Shown here: one piece after another, positions 23,332 to 35,303 of the stretch
Layout of the letters: every line of letters begins with the position of its first letter
Numbering within the stretch: the stretch's first letter is position 1
NCBI GenBank assembly: GCA_002189035.1
Contig: NEEC01000010.1
Span: 62,001-126,000, forward strand
Direction: 5' to 3'
Origin: Utricularia gibba
Lineage: Eukaryota > Streptophyta > Magnoliopsida > Lamiales > Lentibulariaceae
DNA length: 64,000 bases
Notes under the pieces: model-generated
Told to the model about the DNA's origin: nothing
The model's input: only the letters and a program-made list of their open reading frames with translations
Databases searched by the model: none
Position numbers and translations under genes: made by a program

Positions 23332-23361
23332 AACTCCCTGGCAATGAGGCCATTTGGATAG
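23332..23361 (-). other. Primer-binding-like site of gypsy relic A
   Basis: Just inside the LTR end, the minus strand reads AATGGCCTCATTGCCAGGGA. This resembles the TGGCGCCGTTGCCGGGGA-type site used by Athila/Tat gypsy elements, with several changes. Confidence 0.55.
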
Positions 23362-24708
23362 TGATAAACGGAAATTTCCTAATATCGTTGCAAATAAAAA
23401 TAGAAAATCCGTATCAAATAAATTTGGAAAACTTGTATAGTGGAAATCGGGGTCGATCACGAAGAGCTTTTGCTTGCTAAGTGTTTTAGTACATGCATAA
23501 TTTCGGATAACAATAGACCTTAGTCTAAGCTCGGACTAACAGTGGTAAACAAGTTCAGTAAACAAGGTAGGTAAGCAATATCAGGTTTCTACGCTAGGGT
23601 AATAGGTACTGGTTTTGACTCAGACTAATACGAGGACGCCTTAAGGGTTTGCGGGTGGTGTTGTGCTAAGCTTCCTAACTCAATTTATTATCTTCCTACA
23701 CTCACAACTTCAAATAACCTAAGTCTACCCAGGTCATTCATCATATTTTTGGCTTAAGCTAGTCCCTAATGCCATAACCCACATTGCAATTAGGTCTACC
23801 CGCATGCAAGGCATATAGAACTAGGTCTACCTGGTTCTACTGGTTCTACCCTGAACTAATACCGATTGCTCCCGTCTTGGTTTGTTGGTCTACCTCTAAA
23901 CCAAGCATCTAAGTTGTGAAACTACTTGTTTCCCTCCTTAGGTCTACCCATGGTTTGTTAGAAACAAGAGTTAAGGAATACACATAAATTTCATCATCAA
24001 ACCTAAACACACACCACACCACTTCACCTTAAAGCATCCCTAAGACTCTAGCCACTCATGCTTGAGAAATAAAACACGATTTCATTCATGTAAGTTGGCC
24101 AAAATGGCAGAAACATTGTAAATAAGTAAAACACATAAACTTGAAATGTTCAAAAAACAGAAAGTAAATAGGATTGTTCTCCCGCCCGTTAGCTACTGTT
24201 CACAGCACGGAACATTAGCACTGGACTGGGCTCCGGTGCTGTTCTTGATGATGGAGGCCTTCCTTCCCCCCCTCTGGTTGGTGTTTCTCCCGTTGGGGAA
24301 GAAGACCCCCTTTGCGTCCCCCTCACTCTTCGCTTCTTTGCTTCACTCCATTGCACATTTCTGACTGCCAGTACTGTTCCTGACCGCCAGTACTGCTCCT
24401 GGCCTGAACTTGCAGACTGCGGTGGCAGCAGAACAATGCCCTTTGTCCTTCTCCGGATTTTGCGCCCTTTTTCGCTTGTTTTACACGCTTGCGAGTCTGA
24501 TTTTCGGCTTATCTCCCTGTTGAACTTACTGAAACATCAGTAACAAGAGTTGTGGACTAAATCAAAGGATTTAGTTCACTTTTCAACATAATCACATAGG
24601 ATTAACATAAACACCACTAAAGCATGAAAAACCACATTTATATAACCTAAACCATAATAAAATATAACTATTTTGCATTATGAATTTCAGGAAAAATGTG
24701 TGTCATCA
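23362..24708 (-). repeat. Gypsy LTR (family 1), inverted relative to 29630-31025
   Basis: Boundaries TGATAAACGG...GTCATCA give about 1347 bp. A reverse-complement copy lies at 29630-31025, sharing blocks around GGTCTACCC, CTTTGATTTAG and ATCCTTTGATTTAG. In minus orientation its inner side has a primer-binding-like site and gag (relic A). Its other side abuts a 3'-UTR-like segment. Confidence 0.8.
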
Positions 24709-25380
24709 GATAGACAGAAAATTCTAAAAGTGTCGCGGGCCCAAAGATTTTGCCCATCAAAAGATATTTATGAAACTAAACAAGCAGTATATATCACATT
24801 CATGAAAAAAACAATGTAGTAGTGGCAAGTCCAGGTCGTTCCACAGGGAACAAGTGGTTTTCAATTGTAAATTGAATTAGAAGGTTGCGAAAATCTAGAA
24901 ATAAAATGCAGAAAATAAAAAGTTCTTTTAGTTCTCCAAATAAGTTCTTGCATGTGTGTGAGCTTCTTCTTCTCATTAGGCTGGTTTTAAAGGTTTGTTG
25001 GGAAGGTTCCAAGTGTTGTGTTGCCGTTCTTAGCTTTAGAGGTAGTGGTTCCAATGTCACTATGGAATAAGTTCTGTCCTCTTCTTTGCACATACAGATT
25101 TCTTTTTTGCAGGGCTCTAAGCATTGGAGGAAGTTCCATTGTCATGCTCGAGCTATTCCTCCTTTGTATTCTTCCCTGAAACTTGTTGAAACTCATAGGA
25201 AAGCCCCCTTCCAGCATCAGAAATCTTCGTTTTCTCTCTACTCGATCGTGCTTTCCCGTTGTTGGGTGCCTTGTTGTGGTAGGCTTCCTTGTTCCTTGTT
25301 TCCCACCGAGTAGTCTTATATCCTTGCGCATGTAGATGTGTAATTCCCATTTTGCCTTGGGTCTAATAAATACTATATAG
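24709..25380 (-). repeat. 3'-UTR-like segment of a second family-1 gypsy copy (includes direct repeat copy 2)
   Basis: 24900-25270 is the diverged partner of 19170-19520. It lies immediately on the U3 side of the LTR, where the 3' untranslated part of an upstream copy would be. A purine-rich tract near 24738 and a GTCGTTCCACAGGGAACAAG segment precede it. No coding signal was found. Confidence 0.55.
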
Positions 25381-26100
25381 TGTGATTAGAATATGCAGCC
25401 CAGCGCAAATGAGCTTGACGTTCTTGGGCTTGGATGAACAATAAGTTCACCCCAACAAGCAACTCAAAGCAAAATATCCCCAAAACATGTTCATACATAA
25501 AAGTAATTCACTAACACTAATTTTGGCATTTTACTTATTCTAAATCGCCTAATTCCTTATACTAACATTGAAAATATCACAATTTCTACCAATTTTGACA
25601 CAACATCAATGTATTTGAGTGATGATAAAAAATTTCAGGTATTTTGATAAATTTTTTTGATTGAAACATGTATATTTTTGGATTGCCAATGACATTGAAT
25701 ATCTAAGAAATGTTTTTTAAACTTTATGGAAAGGATATGGGAATGCTCATCAATTGATAGTTTCTTAATCAAAATTTTCAAAAGGAAAAAAGTGTAGTCT
25801 TTTGAATATGACATGGTGTTCTCCATGATAAAAAAATTACCTTATTTTTTGTGGACTAATGTAGCATCCACCTCTATTTATTTGTAGAATAGACTATAAA
25901 GAAAGATCACCCTTTGCTATGCCCTTTGAAAGATGATTTTGTTTCAAACCTTCAGTAAAGTATTAAAATGTATTTGACAATGTGTGTTCTTACAATCTTC
26001 TAAGTGCTTTGAGGAACAAATTGGACATTTGTGCTTTGGCTGGCGTCTTCGTTGGATATACTGAGTTTTTAAGTGAGGAATGGCCTTATGAAATCAATGC
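25381..26100 (-). other. Unassigned tail of gypsy relic B
   Basis: AT-rich DNA after the integrase of relic B in minus orientation, probably degraded integrase C-terminus and 3' untranslated sequence. No open frame or LTR was recognised. Confidence 0.35.
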
Positions 26101-26920
26101 CCCAAACATCAAATAATCATATACCAAGATTCCTTGCTAAAGCATTTCATCTCTATTGGACAAATTTTCAATTATCTTTGCAATAAGCGTAATAGTCTCT
26201 AGAGATGTGAGGCCAGTAAAATCCATAGTCCAAAATTTTTTTGGTTGTATGGTTTGCTCTATGATGACTGCCAAAAGATCCTACATGATAAAAATTGATA
26301 ATCTCAGGAATTTCAAACTCATGAACATATCTTTGAATGACGTCATCATTGCATCTCTTCCTTAAGTAAGGATCCTCCTTGATATAATATCTGGCATCAT
26401 TGTTTAGTTTTTTCTTCGCATTGTAATCAATTCTTGGTGGCAGCACTTTTGCTAAAACAAAGTTAGCCAAGTTAGCAAACTCTGGTTCACGAATGTTAGT
26501 CCTAATCGAGAATAATTGTTCATCCGGAAACATTTCACTGATAGAACTGCCATTCTTTTTCCTTTCTATTTTTTTGAGATGGTCAGCCACCATGTTTTCC
26601 TCCTAGGTCAGTCCCTGATTTCAATGTTGAACTCCTGGACACGAAGAACCCATTTGATAAGTCTTGGTTTTGAGTCCTTCTTCATCAAGTGCTTCACGGC
26701 TGAATGGTTCGTGTAAATGGTCACCTTGCTACCTAAAAGATAAGATATGAATTTTTCCAAAGCAAATAACACAGATAAAAATTCTCTTTCAGTCACAGTG
26801 TAATTTCTTTACATCATCTAAAGTTTTGGAAGCATAAAAAATGATGTGGTGCTTCCCTTCAATTTTTTGTCCCAAAATTGCTCCTACATCATGACTACTA
26901 ACATCAATTTTTTGTCCTGA
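26101..26920 (-). pseudogene. Ty3/gypsy RNase H and integrase remnant (relic B)
   Basis: The minus strand carries RNase H ([56 protein letters not shown]). It then carries the integrase zinc-binding region (GSHHRANHTTKKILDYGFYW). The frame changes at least twice. Protease (26904-27104) is joined directly to RNase H, out of frame, so the reverse transcriptase region is missing, as in relic A. Confidence 0.85.
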
Positions 26921-28700
26921 AGGCTTTTAATGATCCTAACTTGAGAGTATCATACATAGAAAATGACATCACATTTATGGAGGCTCTCAGGTCAGTCATT
27001 GTTCTCCTGATATTCAAGTCACCAATTTTGCAAGTGAGAAGAGTTGAGCAACTTTCACTTAGCTTCAGCTTGCCTTTTTCCTTTAGTTGGGCTTTGATAT
27101 ACAAAGCTACTTCAGGTACTTCACGTTTTTCGGCACCAAGTCAATATACTTAAAGAGAGTCAAATTTAATTGAGTATTACCTAAAGCTCTTAACATTTTT
27201 TCCTTCTCATTTTGTTCCTCTCTAGCTTTCAACCTTCCTGGAAATGGTGGAGGGGTTACTTTCATAATGAGAGGCTTTGTAGTAATCTCTACCTCATGTT
27301 CTTCAACATCTTCTTCCACCACAACTCCGTACTTTTCTCCCTCCTCTGAATTACTCTCAGGTTGGACTAATTTTCTTCCATACTTTTCTTTCCCATTTCT
27401 CAGTGTCATTGCGATGATATTCTGTCCTCCTTCAGAGTTGGGATTTGATTTCGCTTGCAATGGTAGACTTACTTTCTAATTCAATTCCCTAACCACTATT
27501 GCCAGTTGAGTTACTTTAATTTCCAAGTTCTTGATAACTTGTTGATTCTCAACTTGATTTTTTATAGATTGAGTCATGAAAGTCTTCAAAATATCCTCCA
27601 AAAATTTCCAGAATTATTTTGGTTTGAAGACTTAAATTACTACTAAAACTACTGGTTCGGCTTTTGAAATACTGGGCCTTGATAAGAACGTCGCTGCTGC
27701 ACCTAGAAATTCTGCTGGAACCATTGCAGTCCAGAAGATGAACTCTCACCCTTATTGGAATGTTCATTGTTGCTCCACCGAAAATTGGGATGATCCATCC
27801 ACCCTGGGTTGTATGTTTTAGAGTAGAGATCATACTTATTCCTTTGTAACTTCATTTATCTCATCACCTTCACATGTTCTTCCTCCAATAAGTGTTGGAC
27901 TTTTATCAGCAATGCACCCCATCAGTTACAGTTCCCGTATTGCATATTCTTAACTTGGAATAAAAATAACTCTTTCATCATCTCAAATATTGCAGCAACA
28001 TTTTTCATCAACTCACTTTCTGATGACTTTGGCTTGCATTCCAGCTCATAAACTCTTCGGTTCGAAACTTTTTTCTGATAATATGTCTGGAGTACATAGC
28101 CAACACCTCAAACAAAGAAAGAGCTTCGATTGGTATATTTTTTATCAAAAATCCACCTGCAGTAGAATCAACAACAGCTCTATCTGTGCATAATAGTCCA
28201 TCATAGAAATTTTTACCAAGGCATTGGTTTGAAATCCATGATGTGGGTAGGATCCTAGCAGGTGATTAAATCTGTCCCAATATTTATGCAATGACTCACC
28301 ACTCATTTGCTCAACCTCACTCATTGCTTAAAAATACTTTCCTCATCCCTGACCAGCCCATAATGCTCCTAGGCTTTAGTGAATTCAACCATGTTTTTGC
28401 ACTTCCCTCCAGTGTAAATTAGAATGCTCTCAAAGAGATGGCTTATTCAGTCATCCCAGCACTCTTAAAGGAGGTGAAAACAATAGTGACATTGTCCAAA
28501 TATTCATGTGGGTTTTCTCCCACTTTTCCGTAATACTTAGGCATAAAATTCATCAACCCACGCTTCACTTCATTGACCAAATTATTAGAAAATCTGATGC
28601 ACAACCCCCTATACATTTGGTTAGCTGCGTCAAGCTTATTTAGGGTCTTCTATTGTCTGCCATGATGAAATCAACTTAAGTTGCAATAGGGAGTCTTTTC
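26904..28700 (-). pseudogene. Ty3/gypsy gag and protease remnant (relic B)
   Basis: In minus order: gag (NLVNEVKRGLMNFMPKYYG, GSAKTWLNSLKPRSIMGW, ESLHKYWDRFNHLLGSYPHH). Next is the gag linker TYNPGWMDHPNF typical of Athila/Tat elements, then the gag-protease linker (27107-27460, ending with LFKYIDLVPKNVKYLK). Last is the aspartic protease piece (TCKIGDLNIRRTMTDLRASI, where the active-site DLGAS reads DLRAS). Stops and frame shifts are frequent. Confidence 0.85.
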
Positions 28701-28778
28701 AACCTTGTTGCTTCTCTCACTCCTTGGCGGTTCTTACTGATAGCTCTCTTGATTAATTGCAACACACAACAATTAAAT

Positions 28779-28803
28779 ACCACTCCTTATCAACGATGCC
28801 AAT
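28779..28803 (-). other. Primer-binding-like site of gypsy relic B
   Basis: The minus strand reads ATTGGCATCGTTGATAAGGA next to the LTR end, a diverged Athila/Tat-type primer-binding site. Confidence 0.5.
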
Positions 28804-31363
28804 TGGATAAATGAAAAATTATGCAAGTCATGTAAATTGAAAATTCATGTTTCATATAAATTTATTGCCTAATTCACAATCAATCATACAAAAAATATGA
28901 GCATGGTGGACCATGGTCGAATATACAGAGCTATGTGCTTATTGTGTGAAGGTTGATGCATGCTATTTTTGTCATGGTTCAAAGATTTAGTCTAAAATAA
29001 GACTAAGGTAGTTCGATGATAAAATGTAGAAAAATAGTAAACGGGTAAAAGCAGGTCTTTATCTAAAATTAATAAATGTGATGCTTTGAGACTTCTAGGG
29101 ACTACATGCTTATCACTAAAATAACCTCACCTAATCTACAAATCATGCATCTAATAAGCAAAAGTCTAGGTTTACTCAAACTTTTGTTTTCCCGTAATCT
29201 TTGATTTATCTAATTAGGATTGTTTAAGATGAGTATCACTACCTCTCCCTCCTAGATCTATCCTGATTTATTAAGGAAGTGATGTGACTTATGGATAACA
29301 AGATCAAAATGATGATTTGCATAGTATCCCTTTTTTGTCCCAAGTCACCTCTAATTGCTTAGTTACTCATACTAAGGGAAAATAAAATGTTTTTATAATA
29401 AAACATGAAAACCATCTTCATTTCAAAACTTAGTAGTAAAAAAAGAAATAAAAAATAAGCAGTAATTGGAAGCATAAAGAGTTGTGCAAAAAAGCTAAAA
29501 CTATTATGAGCTAGGAGTAATGTTCTTCGCAAGTGAAAGATGTCTTCAAAAGAGGGCTTGGTTCTTGGTTTGTCTTCTTCGTTCTTCCCGTAAGTTTTTC
29601 TTCAATCCTCCCCTAGAAGTATGTGGCATTGATAGCACATAGATTTTCCTTTTTTTAGGATATGAAAATTACAAGTTTTTCATTATGTTTAGTTGTTTAT
29701 TTTATAATTTTAAGTATTTTTATGTATAATTTAGGAAAATGTGATTTTTGTTGTATTAGTGGGCTAAATCCTTTGATTTAGCCCACCCATGTTCTAACCC
29801 TATTTTGAGTCTAGCAGCAACCTAAAAATCATGGAAAAGAACAAGGATTTCATGGAAGTCACCGTGCAGCAGGGAGCAATGAGTATACTGTCGCGGCGGC
29901 AGTCTGCAAGTCAGGGGCAGGAGCAGTAGAGCTGTCAGAAAGCGTACTTGCCTTGGGAAATGAGAGGCGAGAGAAAGATGAGGAGGAGAGAGAATCGCAA
30001 AGGAGCAAAACCAACAGAGTTAGTAGCACACACACGAGAGGGTTTCTCCCCCAACTCGAACATGAAGAATACTGGAGGAGAAGGATAAAAAAGGCAATTT
30101 TTCTGGAGAAGAAACTCTAGCGTGAAGTAAGAAGATCAAGACCCAGTCCAGCGCTACTGTTCCGGCCTGTGAACAGTAGCAGACAGAAATCAAAACCCTT
30201 ACTGTTTTACTTTAGTTTGTTGATGTTTTTAGTTTCTGCAACCAACTTCTGCACGATGTTCTTGACATTTTCGTTGTTTTATGTTAATATCATTACTTTT
30301 TACCTTCCAAATATTAGTAGCTAGAGCCTTAGGAATGCCTTAAGGTGAAGCATGGTGGTATGGACCTAGGATTCATGATATAATTCATCATTGTTTCTTA
30401 ACTCTTGTTTCTATCATTCCATGGGTAGACCTAAGGAGGGGAACAAGTAGTTTCACAACTGAAATGTTTGATTTAGAGGTAGACCAACAAATCAACACGG
30501 GAGCAGTAGGTGTTAGTTCGGGGTAGAACCAGTAGAACCAGGTAGACCTAATTCTATGTGCCTTGTATGCGGGTAGACCTAATTGCAATGTTGATGATGA
30601 TATTGGTGATTAGCTTAGCCGAAAATGTGATGAATGACCTGGGTAGACTTAGATTATTTGAAGTTGTGAGTGTAGGAACATGGTAAATTAAATTAGGCAT
30701 TTTAGCACCACACCACCTGCATACTCTTAAGGCATCTTCGTATTATTCTGAGTTAGAACCAGTACTTGTTACCATTTGCATTGAAACCTGATTTTTTTTA
30801 TTGAACATACTTGCCACTACTAGTCCGAGCTTAGACTAAGACCACTGTATTCTGAATTATGCATCTATTAAAACACTTAGTAACCACAAGCTCATTGTGA
30901 TCGACCCCGAATTCCATTGTACACTTTGTGTTTAACTTGTCTTTTGTGAGGATTAGGGACTATAAATTTATTTGATACAGATTTCTATTTTTATTGCAAC
31001 GATATTAGGAAATTTCCGTTTATCATACATCTTGTTCAAGATGGTGGAGATATTTCCTCTTTCTCATCATTCCAAAAATCCTTTTTTTTCTTCACCTTGG
31101 GATTTGGCTGTACTTCATTCGGCTTTTGTCCATATCTTCTGTAACTTCACTGTTCTCTTTTGACTCCTTGAGATTTGGGTTGTTGGCATATGTTGATTTC
31201 TCAAGGAAACGATTAGAATTAAAGTTGAGACTAAATCGTAGAGTGAAAGATACAAAAATTGTCGTTAATAAAAAAAATGCATAAATACACTATAAAATCC
31301 AAGTTTTGTAGCATAATACGAATCATTTCCCTATACTAAAGCACTCAAAACTATGTGTTATCA
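28804..31363 (-). repeat. 5' LTR of gypsy relic B (family 2), split by a solo LTR
   Basis: The two parts, 28804-29629 and 31026-31363, together (about 1.16 kb) align with the solo LTR at 43825-44911 in reverse complement. Shared pieces include ACTCCTAGCTCATAATAGTT versus its counterpart near 44327, CCTAGAAGTATGTGGCAT versus the complement near 44215, and TGTGTTATCA versus the TGATAATATCACG start. The LTR at 29630-31025 interrupts it. The outer end at 31363 abuts copia integrase sequence. Confidence 0.75.
29630..31025 (+). repeat. Solo LTR (family 1) inserted in the LTR of relic B
   Basis: Ends TGATAGCACA...CCGTTTATCA, about 1396 bp, inverted copy of 23362-24708. Both neighbours, 29612-29629 and 31026 onward, continue the family-2 LTR sequence. 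No gag or primer-binding site follows its end. The flanking 5-mers GGCAT and TACAT agree at three positions, so the target duplication is eroded or imprecise. Confidence 0.75.
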
Positions 31364-32870
31364 TGTTTCTTCTGTTGGTAGTCAGTTGAGGAGATATAAT
31401 GCTGTGTTTATGGCTTCACCCCAAAATGTCAAAGATGTTCCTTTCTTATATAGCAGACATCGTGCCACGTACATGTCTATCCTATTTCGCCTTTCGCTAA
31501 CTCTTTTTTGTTGTGATGTGTAGGGGTAGTAGGGTAGTAAAGTGATAGATGATTCCTTCTTCATTGCAGAAGTTTTCCAACTCTTAAGATATGTACTCTC
31601 CACCATTATTAGATCTTATGAATTTGATCTTTTTTCCGCTTTGATTTTCCACCATTGCTTTAAATGTGTTGAAGTTTTGTAATACTTCAGACCTGTGTTT
31701 CATGAAGTATACCCAAAAAAACGTAGTGAAATCATCTACAAAGATAAGAAAATATCCATTTCCTATAGTGTCTCTATTTGCATTGGTCTACAAACGTCAC
31801 TATGAATAAGTTTTAGTTTTTTCTTGAAATTCCAGATTCCTTTTCCAAATGGTAGGCAACATGACTTGCCAACTTGGCATATTTCACATACTTCCTTGAT
31901 TGTGGGGATGTTTGGGAGCCCAAATATTATAAATATCAAATATTTCATTAGAAATAAAGGAGCACATGGCTTTTGCAGTATTCTTAGAGTTCTAAGACAA
32001 CTCTCCATTTTCGCTAGTTATTTTCTCTCTTCTCTTCGAGCAGACCCTTTGTATGTGTCCCTTTTCTTTGTAGTAATGAAACATCATCTTTGGATGCAAA
32101 AAGCAGTTGATTTGAAGATGATTCTTTTGAATGCAAAAGGGGCACTCGGGATGAGGCCTAACTCTCTCACCTTTTGATCGGATTTTTTTCAAAGTTTTCC
32201 TTGAAAGGAAGTTCCTTCCTAGCTCTTGCTTTCTCTTGTGTTGTCAGTTAATCCTGAATTGTGGAGAGCATCCAAAAGTTCTCCAGGGGTGTGCCTTTTC
32301 TGCCCTTCAGAGGGTGCGATTGTTGTTAGTGTAGTATCAAAGGAGCTAGGTAGTGCTGAGATAATTGTGTTTTTTATTCTTCTATCATCCACTATTTCTC
32401 CAAGCTTTTCAGTTGTTTCAAGATCATATGAAGAATTTCAGCTAATATTTTGATTGATTCCCCACATTTCATCATCAAATTATCAAGTCGGTGCCACTTG
32501 TGATTGATCTCCTTTTCGATATTTTTGAAGTGGGTTTATAAGCTTTCTTTAATGCCTTCCGTGCCATAATCGGATTAGAGCATTCAATAAACACTTTGCA
32601 AACTTCAAAAATAACCATACCTGATAGAATGTCCATTACTCTAAGCTCCTTCTCTTCTCTTTCTTGTATGAGTTTGCTACTTTCTTCATCAATTGCGTTT
32701 TCTGAAATGGTCAGCTTGACTTAAAACACATCTCAAGCCTATTGGCTTTTGAGATAGAGAATCATCCGTAGTGACCAGATCTTGAAGTCTTTTCCATCGA
32801 ACATTGGGAGTGGCATTGGAGTATTGTATCAAGCCATGTTCAAATCTATAACAAGTGAGTAATCAAAAAC
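31364..32870 (-). pseudogene. Ty1/copia gag-integrase remnant
   Basis: Minus-strand order: gag start (MPLPMFDGKDFKIWSLRM), gag body, a zinc-knuckle-like region (CPFCIQKNHLQINC, CxxC...GHIQRVC), the GAG-pre-integrase segment (CEICQVGKSCCLPF ... KLIHSDVCRPMQ) and the integrase core (FIRSNNGGEYIS, VSERRNRIDMYVARCLL, TFWGEAINTALYLLN). Frame shifts and stops occur between blocks. The integrase reading ends abruptly at 31363, where the LTR of gypsy relic B begins, so B landed inside this copia copy. Confidence 0.85.
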
Positions 32871-33149
32871 TGTTTTGTAGATAAGTGACTTATCCTCCTC
32901 TTATGAATATGTTATATTCGTTTTTTCTAACATTGAGATTACAATCCCAGAGCTCTCACCATGAAAGTATTCGTATAGCCTCTAATCTCAAAGGCTGAAC
33001 GGGGTCTCTGGAAACTTGAAAAGAATACGGAGAGTTCAACTATTTCACAAAAAGGTTACATTGATTGTTTCATAATCCCTAATATATAGAATAGAGGGGT
33101 TATTCTAACGTTGGCTATAGAAAGGAAAGGGACTGATTAGCTACTGATT

Positions 33150-33663
33150 TTGTGGAGTTTTATTAGAAGAGAGGAGCAACTTTGTCATCTCGAATTGTTG
33201 CTTGATTTTTGTACCCTTCCAGGTATATCTCTTCATCTATTGCTGGTTTACTTAAGCAAAGTAAGGTCTTATCAAGAAAATCTAACAATCTCAATGAAAC
33301 TTCTAACTTTGGCATCTTATATACCTATGGTGGTTATTTAAATCTTTTTGGCTTCACAGATTTTAACTTTGCTAGATGCTTGATGATTTAAGAAGTACAT
33401 CAAAGTATTGATCATCAAAGATAAAACCTATAGTTCTTCAATTCATTGTTGATGCAGAATATTATGCTGTTTCAAAGGCTTGCAATCAAGCTTTGTGCTG
33501 AGAAAATTGCTTTCTGATTTGTTGTTAGATTATATTGGTCAAACTAACATACTTTGTGACTTATTGTGTTAAAGATCTGGCAAAAAATCCTGTGATTTAT
33601 GATTGTACCAAGAACATTAATATGAAGTATCATGTCTTGAGAGAAGTTGAAAATGATGATTTT
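33150..33663 (+). pseudogene. Ty1/copia RNase H remnant, left part
   Basis: Plus-strand frames give LNLFGFTDFNFARCLM (relatives: GFTDSDWAG), then DAEYYAVSKACNQAL and a CD..N segment, then KNPVIYDCTKNINMKYHVL. This is the end of a copia polyprotein, with stops and shifts. It is interrupted after 33663 by a solo LTR and resumes at 34811. Confidence 0.75.
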
Positions 33664-34810
33664 TCATGTGTGTCGTTCCACAACAAATTTTAAACATTTT
33701 CAGCTTGTAAAAAACAAAATGCGTAGTAGAGGTGTCGAACACAATGAGTTGATTTTCAAGGAAATAGTGAAGTTCACACCGATTTGTAATTAGGTTTATG
33801 AATTAAAAGGTGGTAAAAACGTAAATGGTGAAACTTGAGTAATGAAATTGCTCAAACAACAAAAACGAACTTAAACGATGAAACTTAAATAAAGAGATGT
33901 TCCTAGAATTGAAATCCTACCCAACTATATTCATTAGGTATCCACTCTTGTTTGATCTTCTCGAATACTCTATTATGAGAGTAAGAAATTGTCTATACTC
34001 TCATACATTCTCTTGGGAGACATAGGAATAGCTCAATATTGTTTGCTTTTGGATGAATGGGAAGATAAGAGATCCAGCTGTTGTTACCCTCACAATTGAA
34101 TTGCACATGTGCGCCATGAGTCCCAATACGAGGTCACTATTTATATATTAATTCTAAAGTACGATCACAAACAAAACATTATTTCTCTGGAACCAAAAGA
34201 GTGAGTCGATACTTTCCACCTTATTCCTCTTCAAAATTCATAGGTAGTGATCAACTAATCGTGAATATTGAATAAGGGATTATATATAAACACTATAGCA
34301 TAATCATGTGGAGGTATACAAAAACCAATGAAATTAAAAAAAGAAGTGGAAATTAATTAGAGAAATGTAGAGCTGGAAGTCTCCCAACCTAGAAAGGGTT
34401 TTTAGCCATGAAAATTTCGTACCCTCCTAATTTTGCAATGATCTTGAGTGACTTGCAAGGGACCTTATGCTCGCCGCCATCATGATTTCTTCTGTCAGAA
34501 GTTACCATGTTCCATATATCAATACTCATTAGGTATCTTCAATCTCCCTAAAATTAAGGGAAATGTCACTTCAGGAAAAATGTATTTTGTCGCCTTCTGT
34601 TCCTTCTTTTCTCCTCTGTCTTGCACATGTTCAACTCTGAAAAAACCTAAATAACACTAAGCTAAAACTTTAGATAAAACACATGAATTAAGATAATTAT
34701 CCTAATTTAGATAAACCTAAAACTTATATTATAAATTCTTAACTAAATACTTTAATTATATTGACACATAGAAAATGATCTAAAATATAGTATCAAAATG
34801 ATACTTAACA
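33664..34810 (+). repeat. Solo LTR (family 3) inside copia RNase H
   Basis: 1147 bp, starting TCATGTGTGTCGTTCC and ending GATACTTAACA. It matches the LTR at 48172-49481 at both ends (CAACAAATTTTAAA near the start, AAAATGAYACTTAACA at the end). Flanking 5-mers ATTTT (33659-33663) and GTTTT (34811-34815) are a likely target duplication with one change. Removing it rejoins the copia reading frame. Confidence 0.8.
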
Positions 34811-34990
34811 GTTTTATCAAATTTATTTACTGCTCTCTAAAACAAGTTGCAAATCTCATGACAAAAGTTTTCATAACCCACAAGGGCGACTTCCAAGGAA
34901 TTAATGCCACAACCTTCAGTTGGTCAAAAGGGACTTCATCTTCTCTAACTTCTCGGAGGCTGTTGAAGAAATTTAGTGAGTTTCCAAGTC
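34811..34990 (+). pseudogene. Ty1/copia C-terminal remnant, right part
   Basis: The plus strand continues IKFIYCSLKQVANLMTKVF, matching the QxADIxTK segment near the end of copia polyproteins. It completes the reading broken at 33663. Confidence 0.7.
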
Positions 34991-35260
34991 GCACGCTGAT
35001 GACCGTTGAGATCTGTGCCAATAAACTTTTACAGATTGGTTGTTAGACCTATACCTATTTAAGCCCGTCATTGCATTTTCGTTGCAGTAGTTTTTCTTCT
35101 CACAATCATTAGACTTATGTTTCATTTCGGTCCAAAAGCCAACAACTTTCTTCCATTTTTGCAAAACCTGAGAGTTGTGTACTTTGTTTTCTCTCTTTCG
35201 TTCCAATTGACAAGCTTTACCTGTTTCAAGGTTGATGCATCTTAGGCAACGGTTTGGCAT
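34991..35260 (-). pseudogene. Possible retrotransposon zinc-knuckle fragment
   Basis: The minus frame contains EMKHKSNDCEKK, like the GHKSNxC end of a gag zinc knuckle but with the first cysteines missing. The assignment is weak. Confidence 0.3.
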
Positions 35261-35303
35261 ATGGTCTTCTTATCATTAAAGAGAAGCTTTACCTGTTTCA
35301 AGG

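Noticed and set aside
23362-31025. A single large inverted-repeat transposon with 1.35-kb ends
   Set aside because: Each end has TG...CA LTR borders. One adjoins a gypsy primer site and gag, and the other sits inside a different LTR, so they are two insertions.
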